Positions 51,593-61,337 of a DNA stretch of 64,000 nt are shown here, piece by piece. Source of the stretch: Acidobacteriota bacterium (GTDB taxonomy: Bacteria; Acidobacteriota; Terriglobia; Bryobacterales; Bryobacteraceae). Positions within the stretch are counted from its first letter, which is position 1; every line of letters begins with the position of its first letter. The position numbers and the translations under genes were made by a program. Below the pieces are notes generated by a model. It searched no databases. It saw only the letters and a list, made by a program, of their open reading frames with translations, and had not been told where the DNA came from. Location: the NCBI GenBank assembly GCA_017304135.1, contig JAFLBB010000024.1, positions 1-64,000 of the forward strand. The letters are read 5' to 3'.

Positions 51593-52759
51593 ATGCACAT
51601 CTCGTTCATTTGCCATGAGTACCCTCCGGCGAAACATGGCGGTGTTGGGAGTTTCACACAGACTCTGGCCAGGAAGCTGGTGAAGACGGGCTTGTCGGTG
51701 ACGGTGGTGGGGTTGTATCCGCAGGAGTCCGAAACGCGCGAGAGTGACGAAGGAGTGGCTGTGGTCCGGCAGCCTCTGGGCAAGATACCGGGGCTGAGAA
51801 TCGCGGAGAACTATCTACGCATCCAGAAGGCCCTGGAAGAGATCCACCGCAACCAGCGGATCGATCTGCTGGAGGGCGCCGAGCGGAGCTTCTTTTTGGT
51901 TTCGCCGCGTCATCCCTACCCCAAGGTGATCCGGATGCATGGCGGATATGTCTACTTTCGCAAGGAGCTGAAGGAAGAGCTGCGGTGGCAGTTGGTGCAG
52001 GAGGAGAAGCGGTCGTTTCGCGTCGCCACACACGTATGCGCGGTGAGCAGTTATGTGGCGGAGCAGACGCGGGGGTACTTGAAGCTGGGCTCGATGCCGA
52101 TCCCCGTGATTTTGAACCCTGTCGATTTGGAGGTGTTCCATCCGCAGGGGGGTGAGGCCGAGGAGGGGCTCATCGTCTACGTGGGGACGGTGATTGAGAA
52201 GAAGGGCGTGCGGCAGTTGGTGCAGGCCATGCCGCGGGTTGTGGAGGCCTGTCCGAGCGCAAGGTTGGTGATTTACGGCAACGATTCGGTGGACGCCGGA
52301 ACGGGCGGATCGTACACGGAGCGCCTGCGGAAACTGGTTCCGGAGCAGCTTGCCGGGCGTGTTGAGTTTGCCGGGCCGGTGGGCCGGCACTTGATTCCGG
52401 GTTTGTTGACCAAGGCGAACGTGTGCGTCTACCCATCGCACATGGAGGCGTTGCCGATTGCGTGGGTGGAGGGGCTGGCGATGGGCCGGGCGGTGTTGGG
52501 AGCGCGGACGGGACCGGGGCCGGAAGTGATTGAGGATGGGGTGTCGGGATTATTGTGCGACCCTCACGATCCGAAATCGATCGCGGAGGGGCTGATTCGC
52601 CTGTTGCAGGACGGCGAGTTGCGGCAGCGCTTGGGGTTGGCGGCGCGCAAGCGGGCTGAGGAGCGGTTCTCGCTGGCGAGCTTGGTTTCGCAGAACATTG
52701 CGTATTACGAGCAATGCGTGGCTGGTTGGCGGCCGGGCGGAGGGCGCAGCAGCGGCTAG
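51593..52759 (+). CDS. Family 4 glycosyltransferase
   Basis: A 388-residue GT-B enzyme: FICHEYPPAKHGGVGSFTQTLA (acceptor-side start), ILNPVDLEVFHPQGGEA, VYVGTVIEKKGVRQLVQAMP and YPSHMEALPIAWVEGLAMGR with the EALP donor motif. The ATG at 51593 has GGAGGA 12 bases before. Its stop overlaps the stop of the convergent GT gene (52756-52759). It probably acts in exopolysaccharide synthesis. Confidence 0.9.
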   Translation: MHISFICHEYPPAKHGGVGSFTQTLARKLVKTGLSVTVVGLYPQESETRESDEGVAVVRQPLGKIPGLRIAENYLRIQKALEEIHRNQRIDLLEGAERSFFLVSPRHPYPKVIRMHGGYVYFRKELKEELRWQLVQEEKRSFRVATHVCAVSSYVAEQTRGYLKLGSMPIPVILNPVDLEVFHPQGGEAEEGLIVYVGTVIEKKGVRQLVQAMPRVVEACPSARLVIYGNDSVDAGTGGSYTERLRKLVPEQLAGRVEFAGPVGRHLIPGLLTKANVCVYPSHMEALPIAWVEGLAMGRAVLGARTGPGPEVIEDGVSGLLCDPHDPKSIAEGLIRLLQDGELRQRLGLAARKRAEERFSLASLVSQNIAYYEQCVAGWRPGGGRSSG

Positions 52760-54015
52760 CGGCGGGGCAGGCGATCGATGAGAGCCGAGAGTTGCCGCAC
52801 CTGATGGAGACCGTCGAAGGTATCCCAAAACCAAGGCCCCGCGCGGCGGGGAGTGGCGGGCATGGAGAAGAACTCCATGACGGATTGCTCGACACGGTCG
52901 GGCTGGGCGCGGGGGTCGATGGCAACGTGGGGGATCTCGCTTTTGGCGAGGATTTGCGAGACCACGGAGGCCTGGGGGGTGAAGGCGAGAAGGGGATGCT
53001 CGGCGCGGACGTAGTCAAAGAGCTTGGCGGGCACGGTGTGGCCGACGTTGGAGTCGTTCATGTCGAGCAGGAGAAGGCGGTCAGCTGAGGCGATTTCGGT
53101 GAGCGCCTGGGAGCGGGAGATGCGGGCGTCCTGGATGGAGAGGTAGCCGGAGCTTTTTAATTTTTCGAAGCTGGCGTGCTGGACGAGGCCGGGTGATTCC
53201 TGGGGCCCGATTTGGAGAAAGCGGTGGCGGTTGAGGTCGAGCCGGCCGCGCTGGCTGAGGTTCCAGATGGCGTCGAGCAGAACGCCGGGGTGGCGGGCGC
53301 CGTAGAGGTCACCTGCGTGCAGGAGCAGTTCAAACGGGCGCGGGGGCTTCGGGACAGCGGGGAAGGCCTCGGCGGGGTCGAAGCCGTTCCAGATGACGTG
53401 GATTTTGCCGGCGTGGCGAGGGTGGCGGTGTTGGAGCTCGCGGGCCAGAGCGTCGGTGACGGTGAGCACGAGGTCGGCCGAGCCGATGATGGCGCGCTCG
53501 AGGGGCAGCTCGAGAAAGCGAAAGCGGACGTTGGTGCGGAAGGGGCTTTCAGCGAAGGGATCACGGAAATCGGCGATCCAGGTAGTCCCGAAGCGCCATT
53601 TGAGCAGGAGGCCGGTGAAGGCCGAGGAGAGGGGAGGGAAGGAGGTGAGCAGGAGGTCGACTTTGCGCTGCCGCAGGAGGGCGGAGGCGGCTTTGGTGGC
53701 GGGGTGGATCCAATCGAGGCGATCGCTGTAGAGCAGGCCGAGTTTGTGGATGACGCGGGCGAGGAAGTGGCTTACCTGTTCAGCGGGGGAGCGCCGCGGG
53801 GCGGGGACGAAGGAGACCGTTTCAGAGGTGGACAGATCGTCCTGAGTGCGGGCGGCGACGACGAAGGCGCGGTAGCCGAACTCACTTTGGAGGTACTTGA
53901 CGAAACGAGCCGGACGAAGGGCTCCGACGGCGTTAACAGGGGGGTAGTAGTAGACGACCGCGAGGAGAGAGGGCGGCTCTGGCGACAGTTCCTCGGGAGG
54001 CAACGCCGCTATCAT
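52756..54015 (-). CDS. Family 4-like glycosyltransferase
   Basis: A 419-residue GT-B-type protein: LAVVYYYPPVNAVGALRPARFVKYL, TTWIADFRDPFAESPF, IHVIWNGFDPAEAFP, LLLHAGDLYGARHPGVLLDAI and VPAKLFDYVRAEHPLLAF. This is the pattern of the WcaI/FkbH-neighbour type of transferases. ATG 54015 has no clear ribosome site and stands 3 bases from the divergent ATG at 54019. Likely adds a sugar in the same polysaccharide. Confidence 0.82.
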   Translation of the reverse strand: MIAALPPEELSPEPPSLLAVVYYYPPVNAVGALRPARFVKYLQSEFGYRAFVVAARTQDDLSTSETVSFVPAPRRSPAEQVSHFLARVIHKLGLLYSDRLDWIHPATKAASALLRQRKVDLLLTSFPPLSSAFTGLLLKWRFGTTWIADFRDPFAESPFRTNVRFRFLELPLERAIIGSADLVLTVTDALARELQHRHPRHAGKIHVIWNGFDPAEAFPAVPKPPRPFELLLHAGDLYGARHPGVLLDAIWNLSQRGRLDLNRHRFLQIGPQESPGLVQHASFEKLKSSGYLSIQDARISRSQALTEIASADRLLLLDMNDSNVGHTVPAKLFDYVRAEHPLLAFTPQASVVSQILAKSEIPHVAIDPRAQPDRVEQSVMEFFSMPATPRRAGPWFWDTFDGLHQVRQLSALIDRLPRR

Positions 54016-54018
54016 AGC

Positions 54019-55218
54019 ATGGTGTCGACGCGTCAACCTTTTCCTGCAAAGCGGCCGCGGGCGGTGGTGGTGACCCCCTATTTTCCGATCCAGCAGGAGC
54101 CGTATCGAGGGCATTCGGCGTACCAAACTCTGCTCCGCATGCGGGAATGGGCGGACATACATGTGATCAGCCCGCTGGCGGTGTATCCGAATCTGGGTCC
54201 GCTGCAGCCGCGGAGCTACCGCTATCACCGGGCCGACCTGCAGTGGCGTGCGGAGGGGTTGTCGAGCGAGTATGCGGAGTACCCGGTGGTGCCGGTGATC
54301 TCCCGCCCTTTCAATGGTTTTTCGTGCTTACGCCAGATTTTGCCGCGGGTGCGGGCGGCGCGGCCGGACATTCTGTTGAACTACTGGCTCTATCCGGAGG
54401 GCTGGGCGACGGCGGCGGCGGCGCGGCGGCTGGGCATTCCCTCGGTGGCCATCGCCATTGGCTCGGATGTGAAGCGGATTCCCGATGCCATCAGCCGCTA
54501 CTTCGTGAAGCGGACCCTGCGGGAGATATCGTTTCTGATCACGGTGAGCGCTGACCTCCGGCAGAGCGCTCTTGAGTTGGGCGCCAAGCCGGAGTTGTCG
54601 CGGGCGATTCTGAACGGCTGCGACACCTCAATCTTTCATCCCGCGGAACGAGGCGAGGCGCGTCAAGAACTGGGAGTGCCGCTGGAGGCTTCGCTGGTGC
54701 TGTTTGTCGGCTCGCTGATTCCGGAGAAGGGGCTTCGGGAGCTGGTGGCGGCCTCAGCCAAGCTGGCGGCCCGCCGTCCGGGCATCCTGTTTGCCTGCAT
54801 CGGAGAGGGTCCGTTTGGAGCCGCATTTCGGCAACTGATTCAGGAAGCGGGGGTAGCCAACCGGTTCCTGCTGCCAGGAAGGGCGAGTGCACGGGAGGTA
54901 GCGCGATGGCTGGCGGCCTGCGACGTGTTCACGCTTCCCAGCTATTCGGAGGGCTGTCCGAATGTGGTGTTGGAGGCGATGGCGTGCGGGCGCCCTGTGG
55001 TGGCCACAAGGGTGGGGGGAATCCCCGAACTGGTGACGGAAGAGAACGGGTTCCTGGTGGCCAGAGGCGATCATGAGGATCTGGAGCATGGATTGGAGGC
55101 CGCCTTGCAGCGCGAATGGGACGCCGGCGCGTTGAGCGGGCGATTTTCGCGATCGTGGGAGCAGGTTGCCGCTGAAACATGGGCCGTGTGTGAGGCCTTG
55201 CTGCAGCGGCAACCGTGA
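54019..55218 (+). CDS. Family 4 glycosyltransferase
   Basis: A 399-residue GT-B enzyme. AVVVTPYFPIQQEPYRGHSAYQ, LNYWLYPEGWATAAAARRLG, VFVGSLIPEKGLRELVAAS-like spacing and TLPSYSEGCPNVVLEAMACG with the E-x7-E donor motif. The nominal ATG is 54019; GTG codons near 54064 are alternative starts closer to the homology. It is divergent from the GT at 52756 and convergent with the second lyase, 10 bases away. Confidence 0.88.
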   Translation: MVSTRQPFPAKRPRAVVVTPYFPIQQEPYRGHSAYQTLLRMREWADIHVISPLAVYPNLGPLQPRSYRYHRADLQWRAEGLSSEYAEYPVVPVISRPFNGFSCLRQILPRVRAARPDILLNYWLYPEGWATAAAARRLGIPSVAIAIGSDVKRIPDAISRYFVKRTLREISFLITVSADLRQSALELGAKPELSRAILNGCDTSIFHPAERGEARQELGVPLEASLVLFVGSLIPEKGLRELVAASAKLAARRPGILFACIGEGPFGAAFRQLIQEAGVANRFLLPGRASAREVARWLAACDVFTLPSYSEGCPNVVLEAMACGRPVVATRVGGIPELVTEENGFLVARGDHEDLEHGLEAALQREWDAGALSGRFSRSWEQVAAETWAVCEALLQRQP

Positions 55219-55228
55219 CCAGGAGCAG

Positions 55229-58200
55229 CTACGGAACGATGGCTGGCTGGATCGCCCCCTGTCCGAGGACCGCTCCCGAGGCGTTGAGGTATTCCACGCG
55301 CCAGTAGAGCAAAGAGCCCGAGGTGGCGGTGAGGTTGGCCGTGCATCCAGCAGAACAACTCAAGCTCGTCTGGGAGCCGAGGGAAGCGCTGGGGCCATAG
55401 TGGAGGCGGGCCGTGGCCGCTCCGGCGCGGCCGGCAAGCGCAACGGGAAGTGACGATTGGGTGGCCGAGGCCCCCCGCAGGGTAAACGGCAGCAGGCGAA
55501 CGGTGGCGCCACAGCTCACGAACCCGTACACCGAGCTTCCCGGTGTCAAGGACCCACCTTCACCGAAGGCAATGCGCCTAGGCCCGGGACCGCTCTCCAC
55601 GGTTCCTGTCCACTCGGTGACCGAGAGAGATGGGCCACTGCGCACTTGTGCGGAGCAGGACTGGTCGGTCATGCCCTCCAGCCGGGCAATGCCGATCGTC
55701 GATCCGGCGTTTTCCAGTGTGAGCGACAACTGATCGCCGGTGTCGGTGGAGAAGTCGAGCACGCCGGCCGCATCCGATGTATAGGATGCGTCGCCGGAAG
55801 CGGGATCGATGGAGACCACACCGTTTGCCACGGTGACCCAGTAGGGAGTGGAAGCGTCGAGGCCCATCACGAGGTTGCGCGAGAGACCGCCGGCGGCGCG
55901 GAAGTACAGCGGGAACGACAGGCTGACGTTTGTGGGTGCGGCGACGGTGTAGCGCTGGCCGCCCTGGGAAAACGTGGCGGCATTGGCTGAGGGGAGGCTC
56001 AGGTCGAGGACTGTCTGGGGCGTCGATTGTTGATCGGCCGCCTCCAGGACCACAAAGAACGCTTCCTCGTTCACGGCGCGGCCGCTCACGATATCCAGCC
56101 GGTAGGGATTGTGGGTGACGACGGTGTTGGGGGACGCTGGATTGATATCGGGATCGTTCCAGCGCATGTCTTTGAGCAGATTCCGGGCATTCAGTCGCGC
56201 CGTGAGATCGGCACTCCACTCCGGGACGTTGGCAAACAAGCCGGGGCTGACCCTGCGGAAGCGTTCGCCGTTGTAGGCGACACCGTCAGAGAAGGGGCTG
56301 CTGAAAGCCGACCCGGACGGCGCGACGATATTCCACGCGCCGTTCAAGACGCTCCAGGGTCCGGTGATGCCGCTCATGCGGACGGTGAGGTTGTTGGTCA
56401 GTCCGTGCCCACAATCGGCAAAGAGGTCGGCCGTATCATTGTTGAGCTTGCGGACGTCGAGAACCCGGCAGGTGGTTTGCAGCGGGGTCTGAAACTGCGA
56501 GGTGGAAGGGGCGATGGCGCTCACGTGAAGCCGCTGCGAAGCGTTGGAGATGGTTGCCCAGCGGCCGAACAGAGCGGCCGGGGCCTTTTCCGACTGTAAG
56601 TGGAAGACAGAACGGGCGAGGACGCCATTTGTGTAGCGGATTCTGTCGGCAACGACGAAGAAATCCGGCTTGATGTAGAGGAAATTTCGAGTGACGGTGT
56701 TGACGTCAGGCGTGATCAGGTAGCCGGTGAACTTATAGGACGGCGAGATGTCGGCCTCGGCGGCACAGTAGCCGCTGCCGCAAAAGGCTTTGTAGCCGCC
56801 GGCGGTCCGCTGCAGGCGGGGAATTCCGGAGAATGAGCCCCCGCTGCGGGCGGCGCCGCTGTAGGTGCCGTGGCCATTCAGGGTCAGGGCATTGTGCGAG
56901 GCGTTGGGATTGATGTGGCGCAGATTGAGGTAACCCGGGATTTCGCGAGTAAGCCATTTTCCCTTGCGCCAGATGTTGAATGAGCCGGCATCGCCGTGCA
57001 TGTGGTCTCCGCCCTCGGTCATGGCGAAGAAGCCGGCCCAGGTGGCATCGGTGTCCCACGAGGAGCGGGTGAGAAGCATGTACGGGGTGAGGTGGTCGGT
57101 GGAGATGCCTGCCGTGCGGTAATCGACGCCGGTTGAGTTGGCGTCTTCCATCAGGAGCCTGACCACCTCGAAACCGCTGTTCTGGGAGCTGGGAGGGTTG
57201 CTCGAGTAGAAGGCCGGCTGGATGGTCTTCAGCCAGAACTGGATGTGGGCGTCGTAGGGCGAGTCGGCCTGGCGCTGGAAGTAGTAGGACAACCGCAGGA
57301 CTGCTTCGCGGTGCATGAACCAGAGGAGGCCGTAGTAGTTCAAGCTCGACGCCGCGGTCACGTCGCGGTAGGTGAACATTTGGTAGAGGGTGTTGTAGGT
57401 GCCGGCCGGACCGGTAGGCGAGGTGCCGCGAAAGAACCAGTCGGCCATGTAGCGGGGAAATTCCGGACCGACGATGGACCAATAGTCCACGTCGGAAGTG
57501 GCAACACGCCAGGAGTCGACCAGGTCCATCATCCTGGTGAGAGTTTCCGGCGCGTATTCGATCATGCCTTCCGTCCAGGAACCGCCGTAGCAGGTTTCCA
57601 CGACCGACTGCGCCGTGGTGGCCGTCAGACAAGGAACAACGTAGGCGTCCATGATCTCCGTTTTCACGATGGCCAGCCACTGTGCCGGATCGGTATAGGT
57701 ACCGGGCTCGTATACGGCGGCAGCCAGCTTGACGAAGGATTCGACCTGTCCGATGCCAATGTTGTTGTTCACTTTGTAGGGGGTGAGCAGGATCGTGAAC
57801 TTGCCGTTGGCGAAGGTCGAGTCGGGCCGGAAGATCTCCCAGGCGCGTTCGGCTGTGAAGCGGACCTTGGCGCCGACGGTGGGGTCGACGCTGTCGCAGT
57901 GCGGCTGGAGCATATCCCAGGTAGCCGCCAGGCCAACGCCATACCAACGCCAGGAATTACCGTTGATAATGTCGGTGTCGGCGTCCAGATAGCCGCCGCC
58001 GTCGCCGTCGTCGCGGTCGACCTGATACTTGATGAGAGCGCAGGCCTTGTCGGCGAATGCGCCCGAGTAGTTGGCGGGGTCCATGCGATAGGCGGCGCCC
58101 ATGATGAAGGCGCAGCCTTGTTTGGCGGCGCCGACGGTGATGGAGGCGTTGCAGAACGAGGCGATATAGCTCGTCATGGCGGTCCACTGGGCCTGTTCGG

Positions 58201-58330
58201 CAGCCGTGCCGGTACGTTTGGCGGCGGCGGCGGCCCAGTCGTCCTGGGTGCCGAGCACGCGCGGTCTCATGTCGCGGATGGTTTGCGCCCAACAGGCGGC
58301 GCTGAGAAGAAGCAGGAATGCGATTCTCAT
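55229..58330 (-). CDS. Second heparinase II/III-like lyase (secreted)
   Basis: A 1033-residue paralogue of the lyase at 48721. The signal peptide MRIAFLLLLSAACWAQ probably ends after AQ. The helical domain and the core EGGDHMHGDAGSFNIWRKGKWLTRE match the paralogue closely. It is longer by C-terminal Ig-like domains (about residues 800-1033). AGGAGG lies 8 bases before the ATG. It follows the hypothetical exported gene by 11 bases, so they form an operon. Likely a polysaccharide lyase outside the cytosol. Confidence 0.75.
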   Translation of the reverse strand: MRIAFLLLLSAACWAQTIRDMRPRVLGTQDDWAAAAAKRTGTAAEQAQWTAMTSYIASFCNASITVGAAKQGCAFIMGAAYRMDPANYSGAFADKACALIKYQVDRDDGDGGGYLDADTDIINGNSWRWYGVGLAATWDMLQPHCDSVDPTVGAKVRFTAERAWEIFRPDSTFANGKFTILLTPYKVNNNIGIGQVESFVKLAAAVYEPGTYTDPAQWLAIVKTEIMDAYVVPCLTATTAQSVVETCYGGSWTEGMIEYAPETLTRMMDLVDSWRVATSDVDYWSIVGPEFPRYMADWFFRGTSPTGPAGTYNTLYQMFTYRDVTAASSLNYYGLLWFMHREAVLRLSYYFQRQADSPYDAHIQFWLKTIQPAFYSSNPPSSQNSGFEVVRLLMEDANSTGVDYRTAGISTDHLTPYMLLTRSSWDTDATWAGFFAMTEGGDHMHGDAGSFNIWRKGKWLTREIPGYLNLRHINPNASHNALTLNGHGTYSGAARSGGSFSGIPRLQRTAGGYKAFCGSGYCAAEADISPSYKFTGYLITPDVNTVTRNFLYIKPDFFVVADRIRYTNGVLARSVFHLQSEKAPAALFGRWATISNASQRLHVSAIAPSTSQFQTPLQTTCRVLDVRKLNNDTADLFADCGHGLTNNLTVRMSGITGPWSVLNGAWNIVAPSGSAFSSPFSDGVAYNGERFRRVSPGLFANVPEWSADLTARLNARNLLKDMRWNDPDINPASPNTVVTHNPYRLDIVSGRAVNEEAFFVVLEAADQQSTPQTVLDLSLPSANAATFSQGGQRYTVAAPTNVSLSFPLYFRAAGGLSRNLVMGLDASTPYWVTVANGVVSIDPASGDASYTSDAAGVLDFSTDTGDQLSLTLENAGSTIGIARLEGMTDQSCSAQVRSGPSLSVTEWTGTVESGPGPRRIAFGEGGSLTPGSSVYGFVSCGATVRLLPFTLRGASATQSSLPVALAGRAGAATARLHYGPSASLGSQTSLSCSAGCTANLTATSGSLLYWRVEYLNASGAVLGQGAIQPAIVP

Positions 58331-58341
58331 GCTGGCGCCTC

Positions 58342-59709
58342 CTACCATTGGGTTTCCACCTGGACCAGCGGGTAAATTGCGGCTCCCGTGGCGCTGCTTG
58401 TGACGAGCTTGAAGGAAAGCAGGTCGCCGCTTGAGAACGAGACCGAGTTGGCGAGATCGGTGCAGGTTTGCGCCGGTCCGGTGACGACGCAGGTGATGCC
58501 GGTGTCGGCCGCGTTCTTCCTGACGCTGACGGTGAGGGTTTCGGCGGAAGCGATGGAGCCGATCACGTTGACGCCGAGATTGCGCAGGGTGCCGCTGCGC
58601 ACCATGAGGAATTGCCGGCTGGTTTCAGTGGCGTGGCCGCTGACGGCGCCGGGAGCGATGTAGCGGGTGAGCCCTTGCCCCATGCCGGAGGTTTCCCAAA
58701 AGGCCAGCAGAAGGGAGGAGTTTTCGGGAGCGGCGCCGGTGGCGGATTGCCAGGTGTCGGTAGCCTTGCAGAAGTAGAGGATACCGGTCGCGGTGTTGAC
58801 GAAGAAATCGCGGCCGGCTACGCATGAGCCCGAAGGCGCGGAGGTTCCGATGGAATAGGCGGGGATGACGGCGCTGTCGACGGCAAACGTTTCGCTGGCG
58901 AGAGTCACACCATAGCCGGGAGCGCCGATGGAGTCAGTGGCGGGAGCCCATCGGGTGTTGGCGGCGTCCCATTTCAACACCTGATTGCTGCTGGGCGCGG
59001 CGCCATAGACGGTGCGGCCCTGGAGGGCGCCCACGGTGAGGGCGTCGAGCGGACCGGCAGCGTCTCCGGCAGCGGTCGTGACGGGGATGTTGCCGAGTTG
59101 GGATTGCAGTTGCATGTTGGTTCCGTCGAAGCACACGCGCACGATCTGAGCAGCCTTGATGTCGCCGCTGATGAGGTCGACGTTGCCGTGTTTCTTGATG
59201 CTCCGGGCTCCCAGCGCGTTGAACGAGACGGTGGCGGCGCCAGTATTGGCCAGGTTGGCCGCAAATCCGTAGCAGGCGCCGGTGGTGTAGCTGGTGATGG
59301 CCGGTGACAGGGAACAGCTATAGGCATTCGTCGCGCCGCCGGCCGTGCAGTGCTGCACGGTTGCCAGGTCAGCGGCCGTGGCCGGGGCGGTGGTGTTGAG
59401 GGCGGTTCGTTTCATGACGCCGTTGGCGCCAGGATCGGCAACCCCGCCCGAGCCTCCCGAGGAGGAAGCAAGCGCCATCCAGGTGTTGGCGCTGACACAA
59501 CCGTGCAAATTGGCTCCCGGCGTTGCGGTTGACAGCCAAAACATCTCGCCAGCCGAACACGTCGCAGGTAGGGCTGAACCCACTTTGACCGGCTTGGTGT
59601 AGGGCATGCTCGACCAGTCCGCGTTCCGGATCTGCTGGCCGCCATGAATCTGCGTCTGCGCTTGTAGGGAGGTAATACAAGCCAGAAGAGTCACACACAC
59701 TCTCTTCAT
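58342..59709 (-). CDS. Exported protein of unknown function
   Basis: A 455-residue protein with signal peptide MKRVCVTLLACITSLQAQT; AAAGGAGA precedes the ATG at 59709 (a longer upstream frame lacks support). The rest is low-complexity Gly/Ser/Thr/Ala with several Cys, and segments like NQVLKWDAANTRWAPATDS that recall repeats in tail-fibre and surface proteins. No catalytic motif is visible. It is followed 11 bases on by the second lyase, so it may be a surface or extracellular partner of that enzyme. Confidence 0.6.
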   Translation of the reverse strand: MKRVCVTLLACITSLQAQTQIHGGQQIRNADWSSMPYTKPVKVGSALPATCSAGEMFWLSTATPGANLHGCVSANTWMALASSSGGSGGVADPGANGVMKRTALNTTAPATAADLATVQHCTAGGATNAYSCSLSPAITSYTTGACYGFAANLANTGAATVSFNALGARSIKKHGNVDLISGDIKAAQIVRVCFDGTNMQLQSQLGNIPVTTAAGDAAGPLDALTVGALQGRTVYGAAPSSNQVLKWDAANTRWAPATDSIGAPGYGVTLASETFAVDSAVIPAYSIGTSAPSGSCVAGRDFFVNTATGILYFCKATDTWQSATGAAPENSSLLLAFWETSGMGQGLTRYIAPGAVSGHATETSRQFLMVRSGTLRNLGVNVIGSIASAETLTVSVRKNAADTGITCVVTGPAQTCTDLANSVSFSSGDLLSFKLVTSSATGAAIYPLVQVETQW

Positions 59710-60320
59710 CAGGTCTCCTTTGGCAACGGTCTTGAACCGCGAGCCTGAGTACATGCTAGGAGCGGCGAAGTGCGGCCCTTCTCGGACGGGTCCTGTAACG
59801 TATTGAAAAGAAGCGGAATATGCAGTCACCCGCGCTGTGATCCGACATTCCCCGCTTGTTCGCCGTGGAGAAGCCGGGGAGGTCCAGCCGGCCTTCCGGA
59901 GCTGGTTCGGGGTGTCTGACGGGTGTTCACCGTCCGGCTTCACCCCGTCCCGCGGCGCGGTTGGCGAGGTGAGAACTGGTGACGGCGGCGTCGGGGAAGA
60001 TCTCTGCCCGGGGGGATAAACGTTTCAGGATCATCAAGTAAGACGGAAGCAGAGGGCCTGCCGGGCGGGCCGGCTGGCGGGATTCTGCATGTTAAGCTTT
60101 AGGAGATCCATCGTGGGGCTTGAGGGTGTTCCGGGCAGGGCCGTCGTGCGCTCCGGCAGGATGTGAGGGGAGCGGGAGTTGAAGTTTACCTGATCTCCAG
60201 CCGATGAACAGGGGGCGTTGATCAGAATGGCCTACCTCTTTCAAGCGGTGATTCGGTCCGCCTGAATTGACGGCGGAACGGACTGGGACTTCACCTGGAG
60301 AGCTCATAAGGAGAAGTGGT
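59710..60320. other. Intergenic region upstream of the exosortase genes
   Basis: No gene is supported. It holds a 6-bp hairpin TCCGCC/GGCGGA (60257-60277) about 45 bases before the epimerase start, and a partial dyad GACGGGTGTTCACCGTC near 59918. No riboswitch or clear promoter was recognised. A weak CTGGC-like box near 60072 does not have sigma-54 spacing. Confidence 0.4.
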
Positions 60321-61277
60321 TTGCGCATCTTTGTCACCGGCGCGGCCGGTTTTATTGGATCCTCTCTGGTGGATCGTATGTTGGCCCAAGGCCACCAGGT
60401 GGTGGGTTTTGACAATTTCAGCACCGGGCAGGAGCACTTCCTCCAGGCAGCTGGGGAGTCGCCCAATTTCCGCCTCGTTCGTGGCGATCTTCTGGAGTTC
60501 GACAAGGTTCAGGAAGCGATGGCGGGAGCGGACCTGGTGGTCCATTTCGCGGCCAACGCCGACGTGCGGCATGGCACCGAGTTTCCGCGGCGGGATCTGG
60601 AACAGAACACGATCGTGACGTGGAACGTACTGGAGGCGATGCGGCGAGTGGGGGCGCGGCGGATCGCCTTCTCCTCGACGGGGTCTATCTACGGCGAACC
60701 GACCGTTTTCCCGACGCCAGAGAACTCTCCTTTCCCGGTGCAAACGTCGCTGTACGGCGCCTCGAAACTGGCAGCCGAAGGACTGATTCAGGCCTACTCG
60801 GAGGGCTTTGGGTTCGAGGCCTACATATTCCGCTTCGTTTCCATCCTGGGTGAGCGGTATACGCACGGCCACGTGGTGGATTTCGTGAGGCAACTCAACC
60901 GTGACGCGGGCAAGCTGCACATTCTGGGCAACGGCGAGCAGCGCAAGAGCTATCTCTACGTTCAGGATTGCCTGAATGCGATTGAGGTGGCTTTGAATCG
61001 TAGCCCCGACCGGGTCAACATCTTCAATCTGGGCACGAATGAATACTGCCGGGTAATCGATTCAGCGGGATGGATTTGCGAACGCATGGGTGTGCAGCCA
61101 CAGGTGAGCTTTGAGGGCGGCGAACGGGGGTGGATCGGGGATAGCCCGTTCATTTTCCTGGACTGCTCCAAGATCCGGTCGCTGGGTTGGGCGCCGCGGT
61201 TGACCGTGCGCGAGGCTGTGGTACAAACAGTGGATTATCTGACTGGGAACGCCTGGCTGCTGGAGGCGCGCCCTTGA
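60321..61277 (+). CDS. NAD-dependent sugar epimerase (UDP-glucose 4-epimerase type)
   Basis: A 318-residue SDR. It starts at TTG 60321 (LRIFVTGAAGFIGSSL) with AAGGAG at the right distance; an ATG at 60267 is in frame but has no such site. FSSTGSIYGEP and the catalytic YGASK (about residue 149) are present. It lies just before the exosortase pair, as many GalE-like enzymes do in exosortase/EPS loci. Likely UDP-sugar 4-epimerase. Confidence 0.85.
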   Translation: MRIFVTGAAGFIGSSLVDRMLAQGHQVVGFDNFSTGQEHFLQAAGESPNFRLVRGDLLEFDKVQEAMAGADLVVHFAANADVRHGTEFPRRDLEQNTIVTWNVLEAMRRVGARRIAFSSTGSIYGEPTVFPTPENSPFPVQTSLYGASKLAAEGLIQAYSEGFGFEAYIFRFVSILGERYTHGHVVDFVRQLNRDAGKLHILGNGEQRKSYLYVQDCLNAIEVALNRSPDRVNIFNLGTNEYCRVIDSAGWICERMGVQPQVSFEGGERGWIGDSPFIFLDCSKIRSLGWAPRLTVREAVVQTVDYLTGNAWLLEARP

Positions 61278-61337
61278 GCGCTGAGGGTTTCGTTGGCTGG
61301 AGCGGCACATGAGATACAGTAAATTAGGGTTCTGAGA

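Noticed and set aside
53212..54018. Plus-strand open frame ahead of the GT at 54019
   Set aside because: It is antisense to the GT gene at 52756-54015, which has clear GT motifs; its residue composition looks like a shadow frame.
60068..60090. Possible sigma-54 promoter (CTGGCGGGATTCTGCAT)
   Set aside because: The GG to GC spacing is one base short and several consensus positions are wrong.
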